The notes under the pieces are model-generated. The model did not search any database and was not told the DNA's origin. It was given only the letters and a program-made list of their open reading frames with translations. Positions 1 through 8,397 of a stretch of DNA of 64,000 bases are shown here, in pieces. The DNA is from Acidovorax soli. Lineage in GTDB: Bacteria; Pseudomonadota; Gammaproteobacteria; Burkholderiales; Burkholderiaceae_C. The stretch is from positions 372,001 to 436,000 of the forward strand of contig NZ_JACHLK010000004.1 of assembly GCF_014207955.1 (NCBI RefSeq), in the 5' to 3' direction. Positions within the stretch are counted from its first letter, which is position 1, and each line of letters starts with the position of its first letter. Made by a program: the position numbers and the translations under genes.

Positions 1-692
1 AGGTAGGGCAGGGTGCCGCCCGCGTGCGAGGCGATGATCTTGAGGTGGGGGAAGCGGTCGAAGAAGCCATCGAAGATCATGCGCGTGATCGCCAGCGTGG
101 TGTCGAACATGAAGCCCACCGACCAGCTCAGGTCGAACTGCGTCATGTCCATCAGGTCCACGCCGGGTGGGTCGGTGGGGTGCACCAGCACCGGCAGCGC
201 GCGGCGGTCGATCTCGGCCCAGATCGGCGCGAAGGCCGCTTCGGTCAGGCTGCGGCCGGCAATGTTGGCCAGCACCATCACGCCACTGGCGCCGTTGTCG
301 CACGCGCGTTTCAGTTCATCGAGCGCGCGCTCGGGGTACTCCCAGGGCAGCGAGGCGAACCAGCGCAGCCGGTCCGGGTAGGTGCGGCGGGCCTGGGCCA
401 GCGAGTCGTTGGATTCGCGCGCGGCCTCGCAGCTGGTTTCCTCATCGCCCCAGAACACGTTGGGGCAGGTCAGCGACATCACCGAGATGTCGATACCGGC
501 CTGGTCCATGTGCGCTATGCGCAGGTCGTAGTCGAAATGCCCCTTCTGCGGAATCACCACCGGCGTGTTGCCGCGAAAGATCTCGCGCTGGCCATCGGGC
601 CGCACCTGGATGTTGTAGCTGCCGCCGCGGCGCTGCAGCAGGTCGAGCCAGGGGTGGGTGAAGATGTGGGTGTGGACGTCGATGACGGGCAT
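1..692 (-). CDS. Amidohydrolase (Amidohydro_2 / ACMSD-like), 3' part outside window
   Basis: Metal-dependent hydrolase or decarboxylase with the TIM-barrel amidohydrolase fold. The visible 230 residues open with the metal-binding HxH motif (DVHTHIF, His7 and His9), carry another likely metal His in LVHPTD (His171) and one in IIASHAGG (His223). This pattern fits the aminocarboxymuconate-semialdehyde decarboxylase/oxalomesaconate hydratase group that acts in aromatic ring breakdown. The exact substrate cannot be told. The ATG at 692 is chosen because the DVHTH motif follows directly, as is usual. The gene is divergent from a LysR regulator, its likely controller. The C-terminus with the last metal ligands lies beyond the window edge. 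Confidence 0.85.
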   Translation of the reverse strand, partial: MPVIDVHTHIFTHPWLDLLQRRGGSYNIQVRPDGQREIFRGNTPVVIPQKGHFDYDLRIAHMDQAGIDISVMSLTCPNVFWGDEETSCEAARESNDSLAQARRTYPDRLRWFASLPWEYPERALDELKRACDNGASGVMVLANIAGRSLTEAAFAPIWAEIDRRALPVLVHPTDPPGVDLMDMTQFDLSWSVGFMFDTTLAITRMIFDGFFDRFPHLKIIASHAGGTLPY

Positions 693-797
693 GGGGGTCT
701 TGTCTCCGGGTGGGGGCTTGATGGGTGGGTAGGTAGGTGGATTGCTGCAGTCCACTGTAGCCAGATGGCATAGGCGAATTGATCTAATTCTTTATGT

Positions 798-821
798 TTG
801 CATAATCGAATGCTTATGCAA
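798..821. promoter_or_regulatory. Perfect inverted repeat over the LysR start codon
   Basis: TTGCATAA (798-805) and TTATGCAA (814-821) form a perfect 8-bp inverted repeat with an 8-bp spacer. It covers both candidate ATG codons (810 and 816) of the LysR gene and faces the amidohydrolase promoter region. Its position suits an operator for autoregulation. Binding is inferred, not shown. Confidence 0.5.
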
Positions 822-1802
822 GAACGCACCACCGACCGCCTCACCCACACCGCCCTCGACACGCTGGACCGCCTGCGCTCGCGCCTCAAGGCGCGCCACC
901 TCAACCTGCTGGTGGCGCTCGACCAGTACGGGTCCCTGTCGCGCGTGGCCAAGGAGTGGGGCGTGACCCAGCCCTACCTCACGCAGGCGCTGGGCGAGGT
1001 CGAGTCCATGGTGGGGGCCCAGCTCTTCACGCGGGCACGCGGCGGCGTCACGCCCACGCCGCTGGGGGCCATTGCCGTGTCGCGCGCGGCGCGCCTGCTG
1101 GCCGACCTGGAGGACTGGGCCAACGACATGGCCGCCACCCAGCTGGGCTACAGCAAGCGGCTGAACATCGGCGTCATCCACTACCTCTCGGGCCAGCTGC
1201 TGTGCGACACGCTCACGCGCACGCGCGAGCAGATCGGGGCCTTCGTCTTCTCGGTGGAAGAAGACACCAGCGCCCGCCTGCTGCAGGGGCTGCGCGAGCA
1301 CCGGCTGGAGGCCGTGGTCACCCGCGCCTGGGGCGCCGAGCAGGTGCGCGACCTGCACTGCGAGATCCTGTTCCACCAGCGCCCCGCACGGGTCTGCCAC
1401 CCCAAGACCGCGCGCCAACTGGGCAAGCGCCCGCTCGACTGGCACGAACTGGCCGGCATGGACTGGCTGCTGCCGCCGGCTGGCACCTCGCTGGGGGTGT
1501 CGGTGCTCGACATGTTCCTGCGCGCCGACGAAATGCCGCCCGTGCCCGCCATCGAGACCCACTCGCTCAAGGTCGTGGGCCGCATGATCGAGCGCAACCC
1601 GAGCATGGTCGCCCTGGTGCCCGCCGACGTGGCGCAAGACCTGTCGGCCCGCGCCCAGGTCGCCAGCGTCGCCTGCAACCTCGACTGGCCCCTGCCCCCC
1701 GTGGCCCTGTACCGCCGCCAGGGCGTGCCCGACTCGCCCACCATGGAAGCCTTTGTGCGCACGCTCAAGGGGCTGTGCCGGGAGCGCTTCGAGGCGGGGT
1801 GA
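810..1802 (+). CDS. LysR-family transcriptional regulator
   Basis: DNA-binding regulator. The N-terminal winged helix-turn-helix is clear (LNLLVALDQYGSLSRVAKEW, then VTQPYLTQAL and GAQLFTR), followed by the periplasmic-binding-like effector domain typical of LysR proteins. Length about 330 residues is normal. Starts at TTG 798, ATG 810 or ATG 816 are possible and none has a good ribosome site; 810 is taken. It is transcribed away from the amidohydrolase gene at 1-692, so it probably controls that gene in response to an aromatic or carboxylic effector. The effector is not predictable from sequence. Confidence 0.9.
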   Translation: MLMQERTTDRLTHTALDTLDRLRSRLKARHLNLLVALDQYGSLSRVAKEWGVTQPYLTQALGEVESMVGAQLFTRARGGVTPTPLGAIAVSRAARLLADLEDWANDMAATQLGYSKRLNIGVIHYLSGQLLCDTLTRTREQIGAFVFSVEEDTSARLLQGLREHRLEAVVTRAWGAEQVRDLHCEILFHQRPARVCHPKTARQLGKRPLDWHELAGMDWLLPPAGTSLGVSVLDMFLRADEMPPVPAIETHSLKVVGRMIERNPSMVALVPADVAQDLSARAQVASVACNLDWPLPPVALYRRQGVPDSPTMEAFVRTLKGLCRERFEAG

Positions 1803-1835
1803 GGGGCGGGCGTGGCGAGTGACCCCCAGACCCGC

Positions 1836-2381
1836 TCACAGCACCACCCACAGCACCACCCCCATCACCGCGGCCGCCAGCAGCGCGGGCGCCGCCACCG
1901 ACCAGTCCTGCGTGGACGGCACACTCGCCCCAAACGCCGAGGCCGCCAGCCAGGCATGCAGCCAGTACACCGCGCCCGATCCGGCCCCCGGCAGAAAGGT
2001 GGTGGCCCACCAGAAGGCCAGCGGCGCCAGCGCCACCGGGGCCAGCGCAATCGGCAGCGAGCGCAGATACCCCGCCTGAAAGCGCACCGACCCCAGGCGC
2101 CAGCCCAGGGCCGTGCGCTGCGGCACCAGGTTGGGCATGGTGGGCTTGGCACCCAGCAGCGCAGCCACCACCCAGTGCATGGCCTCGTGCAGCGCCGTGC
2201 CCGGCAGCACCGCCAGGCAGTAGGCCCACATGCCGATGTGCACGCACAGGCGCTGAAAAAGCAGGATGCCGCCCAGCACCAGCCAGTCCCGCGCACCCAG
2301 CGCCTGGGCGCGCGCGCTGGCCCAGGCCAGGGGGTGGGCGAGGGCGTCGGTGAGCATCATCCCTGCGGTGCTGCTGTCCAT
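1836..2381 (-). CDS. Multi-spanning membrane protein with HExxH motif
   Basis: A 181-residue protein with several hydrophobic segments. It contains HEAMH, matching the HExxH zinc motif of membrane-embedded site-2-type peptidases, set between predicted membrane helices (AYCLAVLPGTALHEAMHWVV). A second zinc ligand such as the NxxPxxxxDG motif of S2P proteases is not seen, so peptidase activity is uncertain; related small M50-like or DUF3267-type proteins also carry a lone HExxH. It converges with the LysR gene, 33 bases apart. Confidence 0.7.
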   Translation of the reverse strand: MDSSTAGMMLTDALAHPLAWASARAQALGARDWLVLGGILLFQRLCVHIGMWAYCLAVLPGTALHEAMHWVVAALLGAKPTMPNLVPQRTALGWRLGSVRFQAGYLRSLPIALAPVALAPLAFWWATTFLPGAGSGAVYWLHAWLAASAFGASVPSTQDWSVAAPALLAAAVMGVVLWVVL

Positions 2382-2681
2382 GGGCGGTCAATGGTTTGTT
2401 CGTTGAAGAGGCGCGAGAGGTGCGGGTGCGCCAGGGGCCTGGCACACAGAGGCCATTGTCACGATGAAATCGGGGCCGCGTGTCGGAGGGGATGCCTTGT
2501 GGGGCGCAGGTTTGCGCGCAGGCAGGCCGGGTTCGCGATTCAGCGATCCTCACATCCGCCCCGAGCCCGCTCCGGCCACTGCTACGATGCCGGCCACCGG
2601 CCCAGCCCCAAGGCCTGGCAAGGCGCTCCAGCCGGCCCGCATTGCCCCCTCTCCACAGGACGTCAGGCGACAAACAACAAC
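2382..2681. other. Divergent intergenic region
   Basis: This stretch separates the membrane-protein gene from the next plus-strand gene. No coding frame is convincing. TACGAT in CACTGCTACGATGCCG (around 2578-2593) resembles a sigma-70 -10 box and would suit the gene starting at 2682. Nothing else was recognised. Confidence 0.4.
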
Positions 2682-3116
2682 ATGCAACCTTGGCACGATT
2701 TCCATATCACCGGCTATGCGGTCAACGGCAAGCGCCGCGAAATGGTCTTTGAGCTGGAGTGGCCCCATGGCACAGGCGCCGATCCGCAGCGAGCGAAGCT
2801 GGGGTTTTCGGGGGTCGAGTGCTACTACCTGGAGCACGACCTGGGCAGCAACATCGTGTACTCGTTCGCAGAGAGACCCCTGCAGGAGTTTTTGACGGAG
2901 TGGACCGATCGCTTCGAAGCGGAGTGCCAATGGGGCTGGCCCCCATTCTGGCGCCCGGTGCGCCACCCGCATCGCCCCGTCGAGGTCGAAAAAGAAGAGG
3001 CGTTTCGGGCGCTGACGGCCAAGCAGGTCCGGTGCATCGAGCTGTCCAGCTCCTATGGATTGAGCGGGTGGATTCTGGCGGTGGATAGCCACCATGAAGC
3101 CAGTCACGGAAACTGA
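2682..3116 (+). CDS. Hypothetical protein, 144 residues
   Basis: Soluble protein with no signal peptide or membrane segment and no family I recognise. It opens MQPWHDFHITGYAVNGKRRE and has many aromatic and acidic residues in short strand-like stretches. The ATG at 2682 is used because the preceding 300 bases have no coding character, although the frame stays open far upstream on the shadow of the opposite gene. It stands alone in its transcription unit. Confidence 0.65.
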   Translation: MQPWHDFHITGYAVNGKRREMVFELEWPHGTGADPQRAKLGFSGVECYYLEHDLGSNIVYSFAERPLQEFLTEWTDRFEAECQWGWPPFWRPVRHPHRPVEVEKEEAFRALTAKQVRCIELSSSYGLSGWILAVDSHHEASHGN

Positions 3117-3235
3117 TCGGAAGGGCCCAACGTGATGGCACAGAACGCCGCACTGACAAAGGCTGTCCCGAGCAGCTTCGCTGCATCCAGATCGATCGAT
3201 TCGATGGCTGCCTCCTGAAGCAGCTCTCCTGGCCC

Positions 3236-3520
3236 GTGAGAATGGCTCTGGCCCTCGGCGTGGCGGGCGCAGCCTATGCCATCGCAGAGGGCTTTGTCCC
3301 GTCCTTGCGGAATGGGCCGAACGAGGAAAAGCGGGCGGCATGCACGGAGTTGGCCGCTGCAGGTTCCATCGCGGGCGTGAGTGCACTGGCGAAGGCGAGG
3401 AGCATGCCGCTATCGATGGCTTGCGCAGAACTGGCCATCACGCTTGGCGGGGGATGCGTGTGCGCGCTTGGCGTTGCGCAGGACCGCGTGGCGCACCATC
3501 GGGTGATGTGCAGCGGATGA
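3236..3520 (+). CDS. Doubtful small ORF, 94 residues
   Basis: A GTG-started frame with a hydrophobic N-terminal stretch (ALALGVAGAAYAIAEGF) and a second hydrophobic stretch near the end. No ribosome site and no recognised family. It sits in a 527-base gap between two better supported genes (3117-3643) that otherwise shows nothing. It could be a small membrane protein, a gene remnant or chance. Confidence 0.25.
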   Translation: MRMALALGVAGAAYAIAEGFVPSLRNGPNEEKRAACTELAAAGSIAGVSALAKARSMPLSMACAELAITLGGGCVCALGVAQDRVAHHRVMCSG

Positions 3521-3643
3521 GCTGCCCTGCAGCCCCTGCGCCGTACATTACGCGCAGGGCGTCGGGAACCCCGCGATGGGGAGGCGCCGCCCCTGGCGCC
3601 ACCGGCGCGCCGCTCGCCACGCACCTTGACAGGAAGAGACACC

Positions 3644-4207
3644 ATGGGACTTCTCACCTTCAGCATCAACCTCACCCTCGATGGCTGCATCGACCACCAG
3701 GAGGGCATTGCCGACGAGGAAACCCATGCCTTCTTCACCCGCCTCATGGACGCACACGGCGCCATGCTGTGGGGCCGCACCACCTACGAGATGATGGAGG
3801 GCTACTGGCCCGCCGTGGCCCGCGGCGAGGTGCAGGCAACGCCCGCGGTGCGCGCATGGGCGACCCAGCTGCAGGCCAAGCCCAAGTACGTGGTGTCTTC
3901 TACGCGCACGCACTTCCCGTGGGCCCACAGCCACCTGATCGCCGGCGGTGACGGCCTGCGCGCGGGCATCCAGGCGCTCAAGGACGCGACGCCCGCCGGC
4001 GTGCTGCTGGGCAGCGGCCTGCTGGCCACCGCGCTGGACCGGCTGGATTTGATCGACGAGTACCAACTGCTCGTGCACCCCCGCATCGCCGGCCACGGCC
4101 CGACGCTGTACGCCGGTGGGCTGCCCGCCACGCGGCGGCTCGATTTGATCTCGACCACGCCGCTGCGCTGCGGCGCGGTGGCCATGCACTACCGGCGTGC
4201 GGGGTGA
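3644..4207 (+). CDS. RibD C-terminal/dihydrofolate-reductase-like family protein
   Basis: A 187-residue protein of the DHFR-like fold shared by RibD reductases and the YwjB/YyaP group, which use NADPH. Family signs are FSINLTLDGCID at the N-terminus, MLWGRTTYEMMEGYWP (substrate/cofactor region), KYVVSSTRT and VLLGSGLLATALDRLDLIDE near the end, the usual G-G-x-L and E-x-x-L-x-x-x-P pattern. ATG 3644 follows AGGAAGAG at good spacing. A truncated copy of the central part of this gene lies at 8398-8528. The stop overlaps the start of the next small gene (TGATG). The true substrate is unknown. Confidence 0.85.
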   Translation: MGLLTFSINLTLDGCIDHQEGIADEETHAFFTRLMDAHGAMLWGRTTYEMMEGYWPAVARGEVQATPAVRAWATQLQAKPKYVVSSTRTHFPWAHSHLIAGGDGLRAGIQALKDATPAGVLLGSGLLATALDRLDLIDEYQLLVHPRIAGHGPTLYAGGLPATRRLDLISTTPLRCGAVAMHYRRAG

Positions 4208-4440
4208 TGGGGCGAGGGTTCATGTCCGAAGCCACGGATCGTGCGCGGGCGAGAAACTGCTACTGCCATCTTTGGGATACCGCGCCATCGGTTCTTGAAG
4301 ATGCGGGCGTGCCAGCGGGCTACTGCGGCATGTGCGTGGACTGTGGCGCGCCAGAGCACTTGCGGCACGGGCCAGGCGCCATGCCCGCCACGCTGTCCTG
4401 GTGTGACTGGTGCTACCGCAAGGTGGCCATCGCCGCGTGA
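4207..4440 (+). CDS. Small cysteine-rich (zinc-ribbon-like) protein
   Basis: A 77-residue protein with CYCH, CGMC, CVDCG and CDWC clusters, suggesting two zinc knuckles. ATG 4207 overlaps the TGA of the upstream reductase (TGATG), pointing to translational coupling; ATG 4222 is another option. Directly after its TGA the same frame continues for 45 codons as a strongly hydrophobic segment (see 4441-4578), so the native protein may once have been a zinc-ribbon plus membrane anchor. No known family was recognised. Confidence 0.55.
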   Translation: MGRGFMSEATDRARARNCYCHLWDTAPSVLEDAGVPAGYCGMCVDCGAPEHLRHGPGAMPATLSWCDWCYRKVAIAA

Positions 4441-4640
4441 ACCCGTGGGCTGTCCATCTGGCTTGCGATCGGTGCGGCGGCGTGGGGTGCATGGATCGTC
4501 GTGGCGGCTGCGGGGCTGGTGTGGGCTGCAGTCACCTGCTGGGTGGTGTGGTCGAACCTGCGCAAGACGCCGGCTTGATCCTTCGGTTCCCCGACCCACA
4601 TGGCGGGATACTGTTGCACGAGTTCAGCCAAGCTTGTCAT
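4413..4640 (-). CDS. Small ORF coupled by ATGA overlap, 75 residues
   Basis: Its ATG at 4640 overlaps the TGA of the upstream minus-strand gene (ATGA), the usual sign of translational coupling. The product (MTSLAELVQQYPAMWVGEP at the start) is soluble, rich in Ala, His and Thr in its second half and matches nothing I know. It lies antisense to the hydrophobic run at 4441-4578, so only one of the two is likely to be real. Confidence 0.35.
   Translation of the reverse strand: MTSLAELVQQYPAMWVGEPKDQAGVLRRFDHTTQQVTAAHTSPAAATTIHAPHAAAPIASQMDSPRVHAAMATLR
4441..4578 (+). pseudogene. In-frame hydrophobic continuation after the zinc-ribbon stop codon
   Basis: Forty-five codons in the same frame as 4207-4440, directly behind its TGA, encode a run typical of a membrane helix pair (LSIWLAIGAAAWGAWIVVAA, then LVWAAVTCWVVW) ending in SNLRKTPA. 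There is no start codon before the helix. Either the TGA is a nonsense mutation that cut a longer membrane protein, or this is chance hydrophobicity opposite the minus-strand ORF at 4413-4640. Confidence 0.35.
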
Positions 4641-5101
4641 GGTGGAGGCAAACCCCCCGATCTGAACCACTGAAAATACGCTGCAGCAAAGTGGTGGACG
4701 AACTCCAGCATGGCTTCCTGGTTCTCCTGAGACACGCCATTGGACAGGAGCGAAACGGCCAGCAGGTGGGGACGGTCGGCGCTCAGGTGCCCTAGCACCG
4801 CCTTCCACTCCGGCGAGTTCGACCCCGCGAGCACCTGTGCGTTTTGCGCCTGGGCACCGTCCGGCAAGACAACGCAGCTGAACAGCTGCTGCCCATTGAT
4901 GCTGAAATGGCAGCGGCCAGGAACGCACTCGACACGCCATGCGGCCAACGGTCCGTGCAGGTTCATGGCAACGATGGGCCCTGCCGCCAAGATTTCTTCG
5001 CAGTACGCGAGCCATTTGGCCGAGAGCCTGGATGCCTGCATGTCCCAGCGGCCCACCAGCTCTCCATCGACAGTGCAGAAAGTCACCCCGAATGAATCCA
5101 C
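4637..5101 (-). CDS. Hypothetical protein, 154 residues
   Basis: Begins with GTG at 5101 behind a strong ribosome site (AAGGAG, about 6 bases upstream). The product (VDSFGVTFCTVDGELVGRWD) is a soluble alpha/beta protein with a helical C-terminal third (ENQEAMLEFVHHFAAAYFQW). No family recognised; the size and style resemble orphan immunity-type proteins, which is only an impression. Followed by a possible coupled ORF at 4413-4640. Confidence 0.6.
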   Translation of the reverse strand: MDSFGVTFCTVDGELVGRWDMQASRLSAKWLAYCEEILAAGPIVAMNLHGPLAAWRVECVPGRCHFSINGQQLFSCVVLPDGAQAQNAQVLAGSNSPEWKAVLGHLSADRPHLLAVSLLSNGVSQENQEAMLEFVHHFAAAYFQWFRSGGLPPP

Positions 5102-5346
5102 CTACTTCTCCTTCAATGCACGGTGTGGGGCATTCTGCCTTGCAATGCATGTCGCCCACGGGTTGGCGATATCGCTGGCCCGCTGCCAGGTGTGTTTCAC
5201 CCGAATGGCGAGCTGAAGGGCTTCATCCGCGCAGCGCGGGGTCGCCTGTTTGGGGGACAGAGGGCACGGGCACAACCCGCTAGACTTCTGCCACCGGGCC
5301 AGGCGCAGCAGCGCCCGGTACGGCAACAACGGGTACGGCAGCCGGG

Positions 5347-6009
5347 ATGAATGAGGCCATGAATTTGATTGCTCGCACTTTGGCGGTGGCCGGTTTTCTG
5401 CTGTTGGTGGCATGCTTCGCTGGTGCGGGCAATGCGCAGCAGGCCCAGGTGTCGCGCAACCAGATCACCGACGCCGTCGAGCTCGCGCTTCCGAGCGGCT
5501 GGCGGGTTGCCACCCCAAAGCAAGTCGTCAACTTCGAGAGAGAACGAAAAGACATCTACTCCCGGGCCGGGCTGGAGCCCAAGGTCAACCCCGGCGATAC
5601 GGTGACCTTTCAGGCGGAAAAATCGGAGGGAGCAGATTCGATCATGATTGGCGTGACGGTCATGCCCGGAGAGGCGTCCCAAGCAGAAGTCGCCCAGCTG
5701 TCCGAGCAACGGATTGCGCGGATCGGCGACGCCTTCGCACAACAGTTTCGCAGCATGGCCGCGTCCGCCGGCGTCACCAATGTCGCGTTCACGCCACCGG
5801 TGCTCCAGCGCGTTGGCGACAAGCTCGCGATCGGGTACTCGAACACGTTCACCACGGCCGACGGGGTCAAAAGAACTGGCGTCAAGTACCACGTGTACAT
5901 GCGCAACGCGACCGTCGTGATTTCGGCGACGGGCGCTGATTCGATCCGCAAGTCGCTGCGCGACGAAGCCAGCGCCTTGATCCAGGGCGTTCGGCTGAAT
6001 GAGCGTTGA
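5347..6009 (+). CDS. Exported hypothetical protein, possible lipoprotein
   Basis: Starts with a signal sequence (MNLIARTLAVAGFLLLVAC) that contains a plausible lipobox LVAC; a signal peptidase I site after GAGNAQ is the alternative. The mature part of about 190 residues has LPSGWRVATP and VYMRNATVVISATG, patterns of alternating strands seen in small periplasmic proteins that describe how a value changes with stress, but no named domain. ATG 5347 or ATG 5359 may be used. It stands alone, preceded by about 245 bases without a gene. Confidence 0.6.
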   Translation: MNEAMNLIARTLAVAGFLLLVACFAGAGNAQQAQVSRNQITDAVELALPSGWRVATPKQVVNFERERKDIYSRAGLEPKVNPGDTVTFQAEKSEGADSIMIGVTVMPGEASQAEVAQLSEQRIARIGDAFAQQFRSMAASAGVTNVAFTPPVLQRVGDKLAIGYSNTFTTADGVKRTGVKYHVYMRNATVVISATGADSIRKSLRDEASALIQGVRLNER

Positions 6010-6165
6010 CAGGGATCGCCGCTCCCTGGCCTCGAGGTCGGTTCCCGAGCGTGACTGGACACTCGCCGGTACAAGCCAGGTTCTACACCTGGAACAGCTG
6101 TTCCAGCTTCACCAGCAAGGCCCTGTTGACACCTCCACCTTGCGCAGTCTTTGCGCGGCACCCGC

Positions 6166-6987
6166 ATGAGGGACACCAATATCGACCACTTGTTGGAGGT
6201 TGGCGCTGCCCGGTTGGCTCTCCAGCTTGGCAAGGGTGCGCGCAAATACGGCTGGAACAGGAAATCCGTTGGCTGTGCAGCGACGGACTCCAGCGGGCAG
6301 TGGGTCTGGGTCAAGGTGTTTGGCAAATGTTCCGACTCGACCGAGTCCAAGCTCTGGGATGGCGAAATCCTTGCAAGCGAGGTGTTCCGACAGGTGCACA
6401 AACCAAAGGTTCTCAGCCACGTAGATTGGTGCGACAGCGGGTGGACCTGGCGATGCCTTGTGATGGAATTGATTCAGGAGCCCATGCTCTCGGAAACGCC
6501 GAATTTGCCGCCGTGGTCGGTGTTGCCTGAGGGGTGGGCAGGGCGCGTGTTTTCGGCAATGCAACAGATTGCCACACACACCACAGAGCGGGTGGGTGTG
6601 AGACAGGATCTTGTCACGCGGCGGATTGCCGAGACGTTTGGGGCCCAGGTGCCTTCCAAAGTGGAGAGCTGGGTCGCGGGGCACAACGACCTTCATTTTG
6701 CGAATATTTCCGCCCGAACGGCATGCATCCTGGATTGGGAGTCGTGGGGAACCGTTCCCCAAGGATTCGATGCGGCCTGGTTGTACTGCAACAGCCTTGC
6801 AAACCGCCACGCATCGCGTGCGATCTACGAAGCATTGGAACCCTTGCTGGTCGGGTATTCCGGCGCGCTCTCTCTGCTTTTTGCTGCGGCTGAGCTCAAG
6901 CGCATGTACCAGCTGCATGGCGAGCATTCGGCAATCCAGCGTTCCCTGGAGCAGGTTGCTGAGCAGGCCCTTCGAGAGCTTGCTTGA
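6166..6987 (+). CDS. Aminoglycoside-phosphotransferase-like (APH) kinase-fold protein
   Basis: A 273-residue protein with the kinase-like APH/ChoK signature. The catalytic loop reads GHNDLHFANI (HxDxxxxN with Asp and Asn in place) and the metal-binding motif is CILDWESWG. The N-terminal lobe has WVWVKVFGK with a likely ATP-binding Lys. Such proteins phosphorylate small hydroxylated molecules such as aminoglycosides, choline or sugars; which one is not evident. ATG 6166 is chosen over an in-frame TTG at 6151. There is no resistance-gene context, so a metabolic role is as likely as drug resistance. Confidence 0.75.
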   Translation: MRDTNIDHLLEVGAARLALQLGKGARKYGWNRKSVGCAATDSSGQWVWVKVFGKCSDSTESKLWDGEILASEVFRQVHKPKVLSHVDWCDSGWTWRCLVMELIQEPMLSETPNLPPWSVLPEGWAGRVFSAMQQIATHTTERVGVRQDLVTRRIAETFGAQVPSKVESWVAGHNDLHFANISARTACILDWESWGTVPQGFDAAWLYCNSLANRHASRAIYEALEPLLVGYSGALSLLFAAAELKRMYQLHGEHSAIQRSLEQVAEQALRELA

Positions 6988-7014
6988 CGGTCAACCGCAA
7001 GGCCACGCAGGCCG

Positions 7015-7464
7015 TCACGGACCTTGCACCTGCTGCGCTTCGTAGTACGACCCACCTTCCACCGCACCCGTTGCCAGCGCAACGGTGAAGGGGTGCCAGG
7101 TGCCATCGAACATCCATGCCTCGCCCTTCAGCTCGTCGCCCTGCAGCGACAGGTTGCGAAAGCCGTCCCAGGAGATGCGGCGTGAGCGCCATACGGCACG
7201 GCCGCCCGTCCGATGGAGTTCAACGTCCGTGGGGCTAAGAAACACCACACAGCCCATGCCAGGCACGTCGATGGCCGATTCGATATCGCCCCCGAACTCG
7301 CCCAGCAGCGCCCCGGTCACCACGTTCACCCTGTAGCCTTGGCCGCCGGCGAGCACGGTGGCTTCCCGCCCTCCCGCATCGGTGAACACAGCCGAGAACC
7401 GCGTGCCCCCGGGCTGGAAGTTGCCGACCCAGCGCGCGCTATCTTCATCTACGCCAAACTCCAC
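7015..7464 (-). CDS. Hypothetical protein, 149 residues
   Basis: GTG start at 7464. The protein is soluble, strand-rich and has repeated short motifs (AVFTDAGGREATVLAGGQGY, WMFDGTWHPFTVALATG) reminiscent of beta-propeller blades, but only two or three could fit. No family recognised. It is convergent with the APH-like gene, 27 bases away, and lies downstream of another orphan gene on the same strand. Confidence 0.55.
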   Translation of the reverse strand: MEFGVDEDSARWVGNFQPGGTRFSAVFTDAGGREATVLAGGQGYRVNVVTGALLGEFGGDIESAIDVPGMGCVVFLSPTDVELHRTGGRAVWRSRRISWDGFRNLSLQGDELKGEAWMFDGTWHPFTVALATGAVEGGSYYEAQQVQGP

Positions 7465-7671
7465 GACCAGGCCCTCGCGGTGCGTGCCTTACCCGGTGGC
7501 GCTGAACTGGCGTGGGAGGCTGCCCACGCCGGGCAGCCCGGGGAGGATTCTGGCGGCATTCAAGGAGTCCATCAGGTGCTTTCTATCGAGTCTGCGGGGC
7601 GCAACTTGCGCGTGGCGCGCTGCAGGCAGCCCAGCAGCTTCTCGCATGCAGCACAGTCAAAAGGCAGGGTG

Positions 7672-8325
7672 TCATGGAGTGTTGTTCGCACGGCGTGGCA
7701 TGAGGCCCGTCAGCGCCTCCACGCGGCGACGTATCGAGGCATCGGACTGCTCCAGCCAGACGATGCACGACTCGGGATTTCCCTCGATGCCTGCGTTGGC
7801 CGCATCCACCAAGGGCGCGGGGACGTAGCAAAGCAGGTAACGGCGTGCGGAAAACCGGGGATGGCTGTTCTCGACAAAGAACGACACCCAGGTGTCACAG
7901 GCCGGCAGGTTGTCCACATCGAAGAGCCCGCCCGAGACGGATGCTGCGTAGCCGTCCGAAAGGCTCTCTTCCGGAAAGAACAGCATGAACCTTCCGGTCG
8001 CGATGACGGGTGATCCGTGCTGGACCGGCAGTTTTCTGTAGCGCAGCTGCTGCTGCCGACTTTGGCCGAGATTGCAGACAAGCTCGTTCGGGCCATCGTG
8101 GAACAGGCTGGGCCTGAGCGCCTCGGACCTGAGGTCGGCCAGTGTGGTGAGCGCATCGCACCAGGCGACGGTCTCGGCCAACCGCGCGCGCAGATGCGCG
8201 TCGTCCAGGCCTGGCGTGCCGGTGCTGAGACGTTGCCATACATCCAGATTGGAGGGGCTTTGATCCAAGGTGATCGTGGAGTCGGGCTGCACAGCTGGCC
8301 GCCTTTTTCTCAGGATTCCAAACAC
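7672..8325 (-). CDS. Hypothetical protein, 217 residues
   Basis: GTG start at 8325 behind GGGAGAG. The N-terminus is basic (VFGILRKRRP) and the rest is soluble, with FMLFFPEESLSDGYAASVSG and YLLCYVPAPLVDAANAGIEG as its clearest blocks. The style (large acidic or aromatic, no catalytic motif) resembles SUKH- or DUF-type immunity proteins, but I cannot assign it. About 207 bases without a gene separate it from the next minus-strand ORF. Confidence 0.55.
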   Translation of the reverse strand: MFGILRKRRPAVQPDSTITLDQSPSNLDVWQRLSTGTPGLDDAHLRARLAETVAWCDALTTLADLRSEALRPSLFHDGPNELVCNLGQSRQQQLRYRKLPVQHGSPVIATGRFMLFFPEESLSDGYAASVSGGLFDVDNLPACDTWVSFFVENSHPRFSARRYLLCYVPAPLVDAANAGIEGNPESCIVWLEQSDASIRRRVEALTGLMPRRANNTP

Positions 8326-8397
8326 GAAACTCTCCCTGGCGCTCGGGCGCGCATGGCGCTAGCCTACATCAAGGACGCCTTCAACAACACGCCTCCC

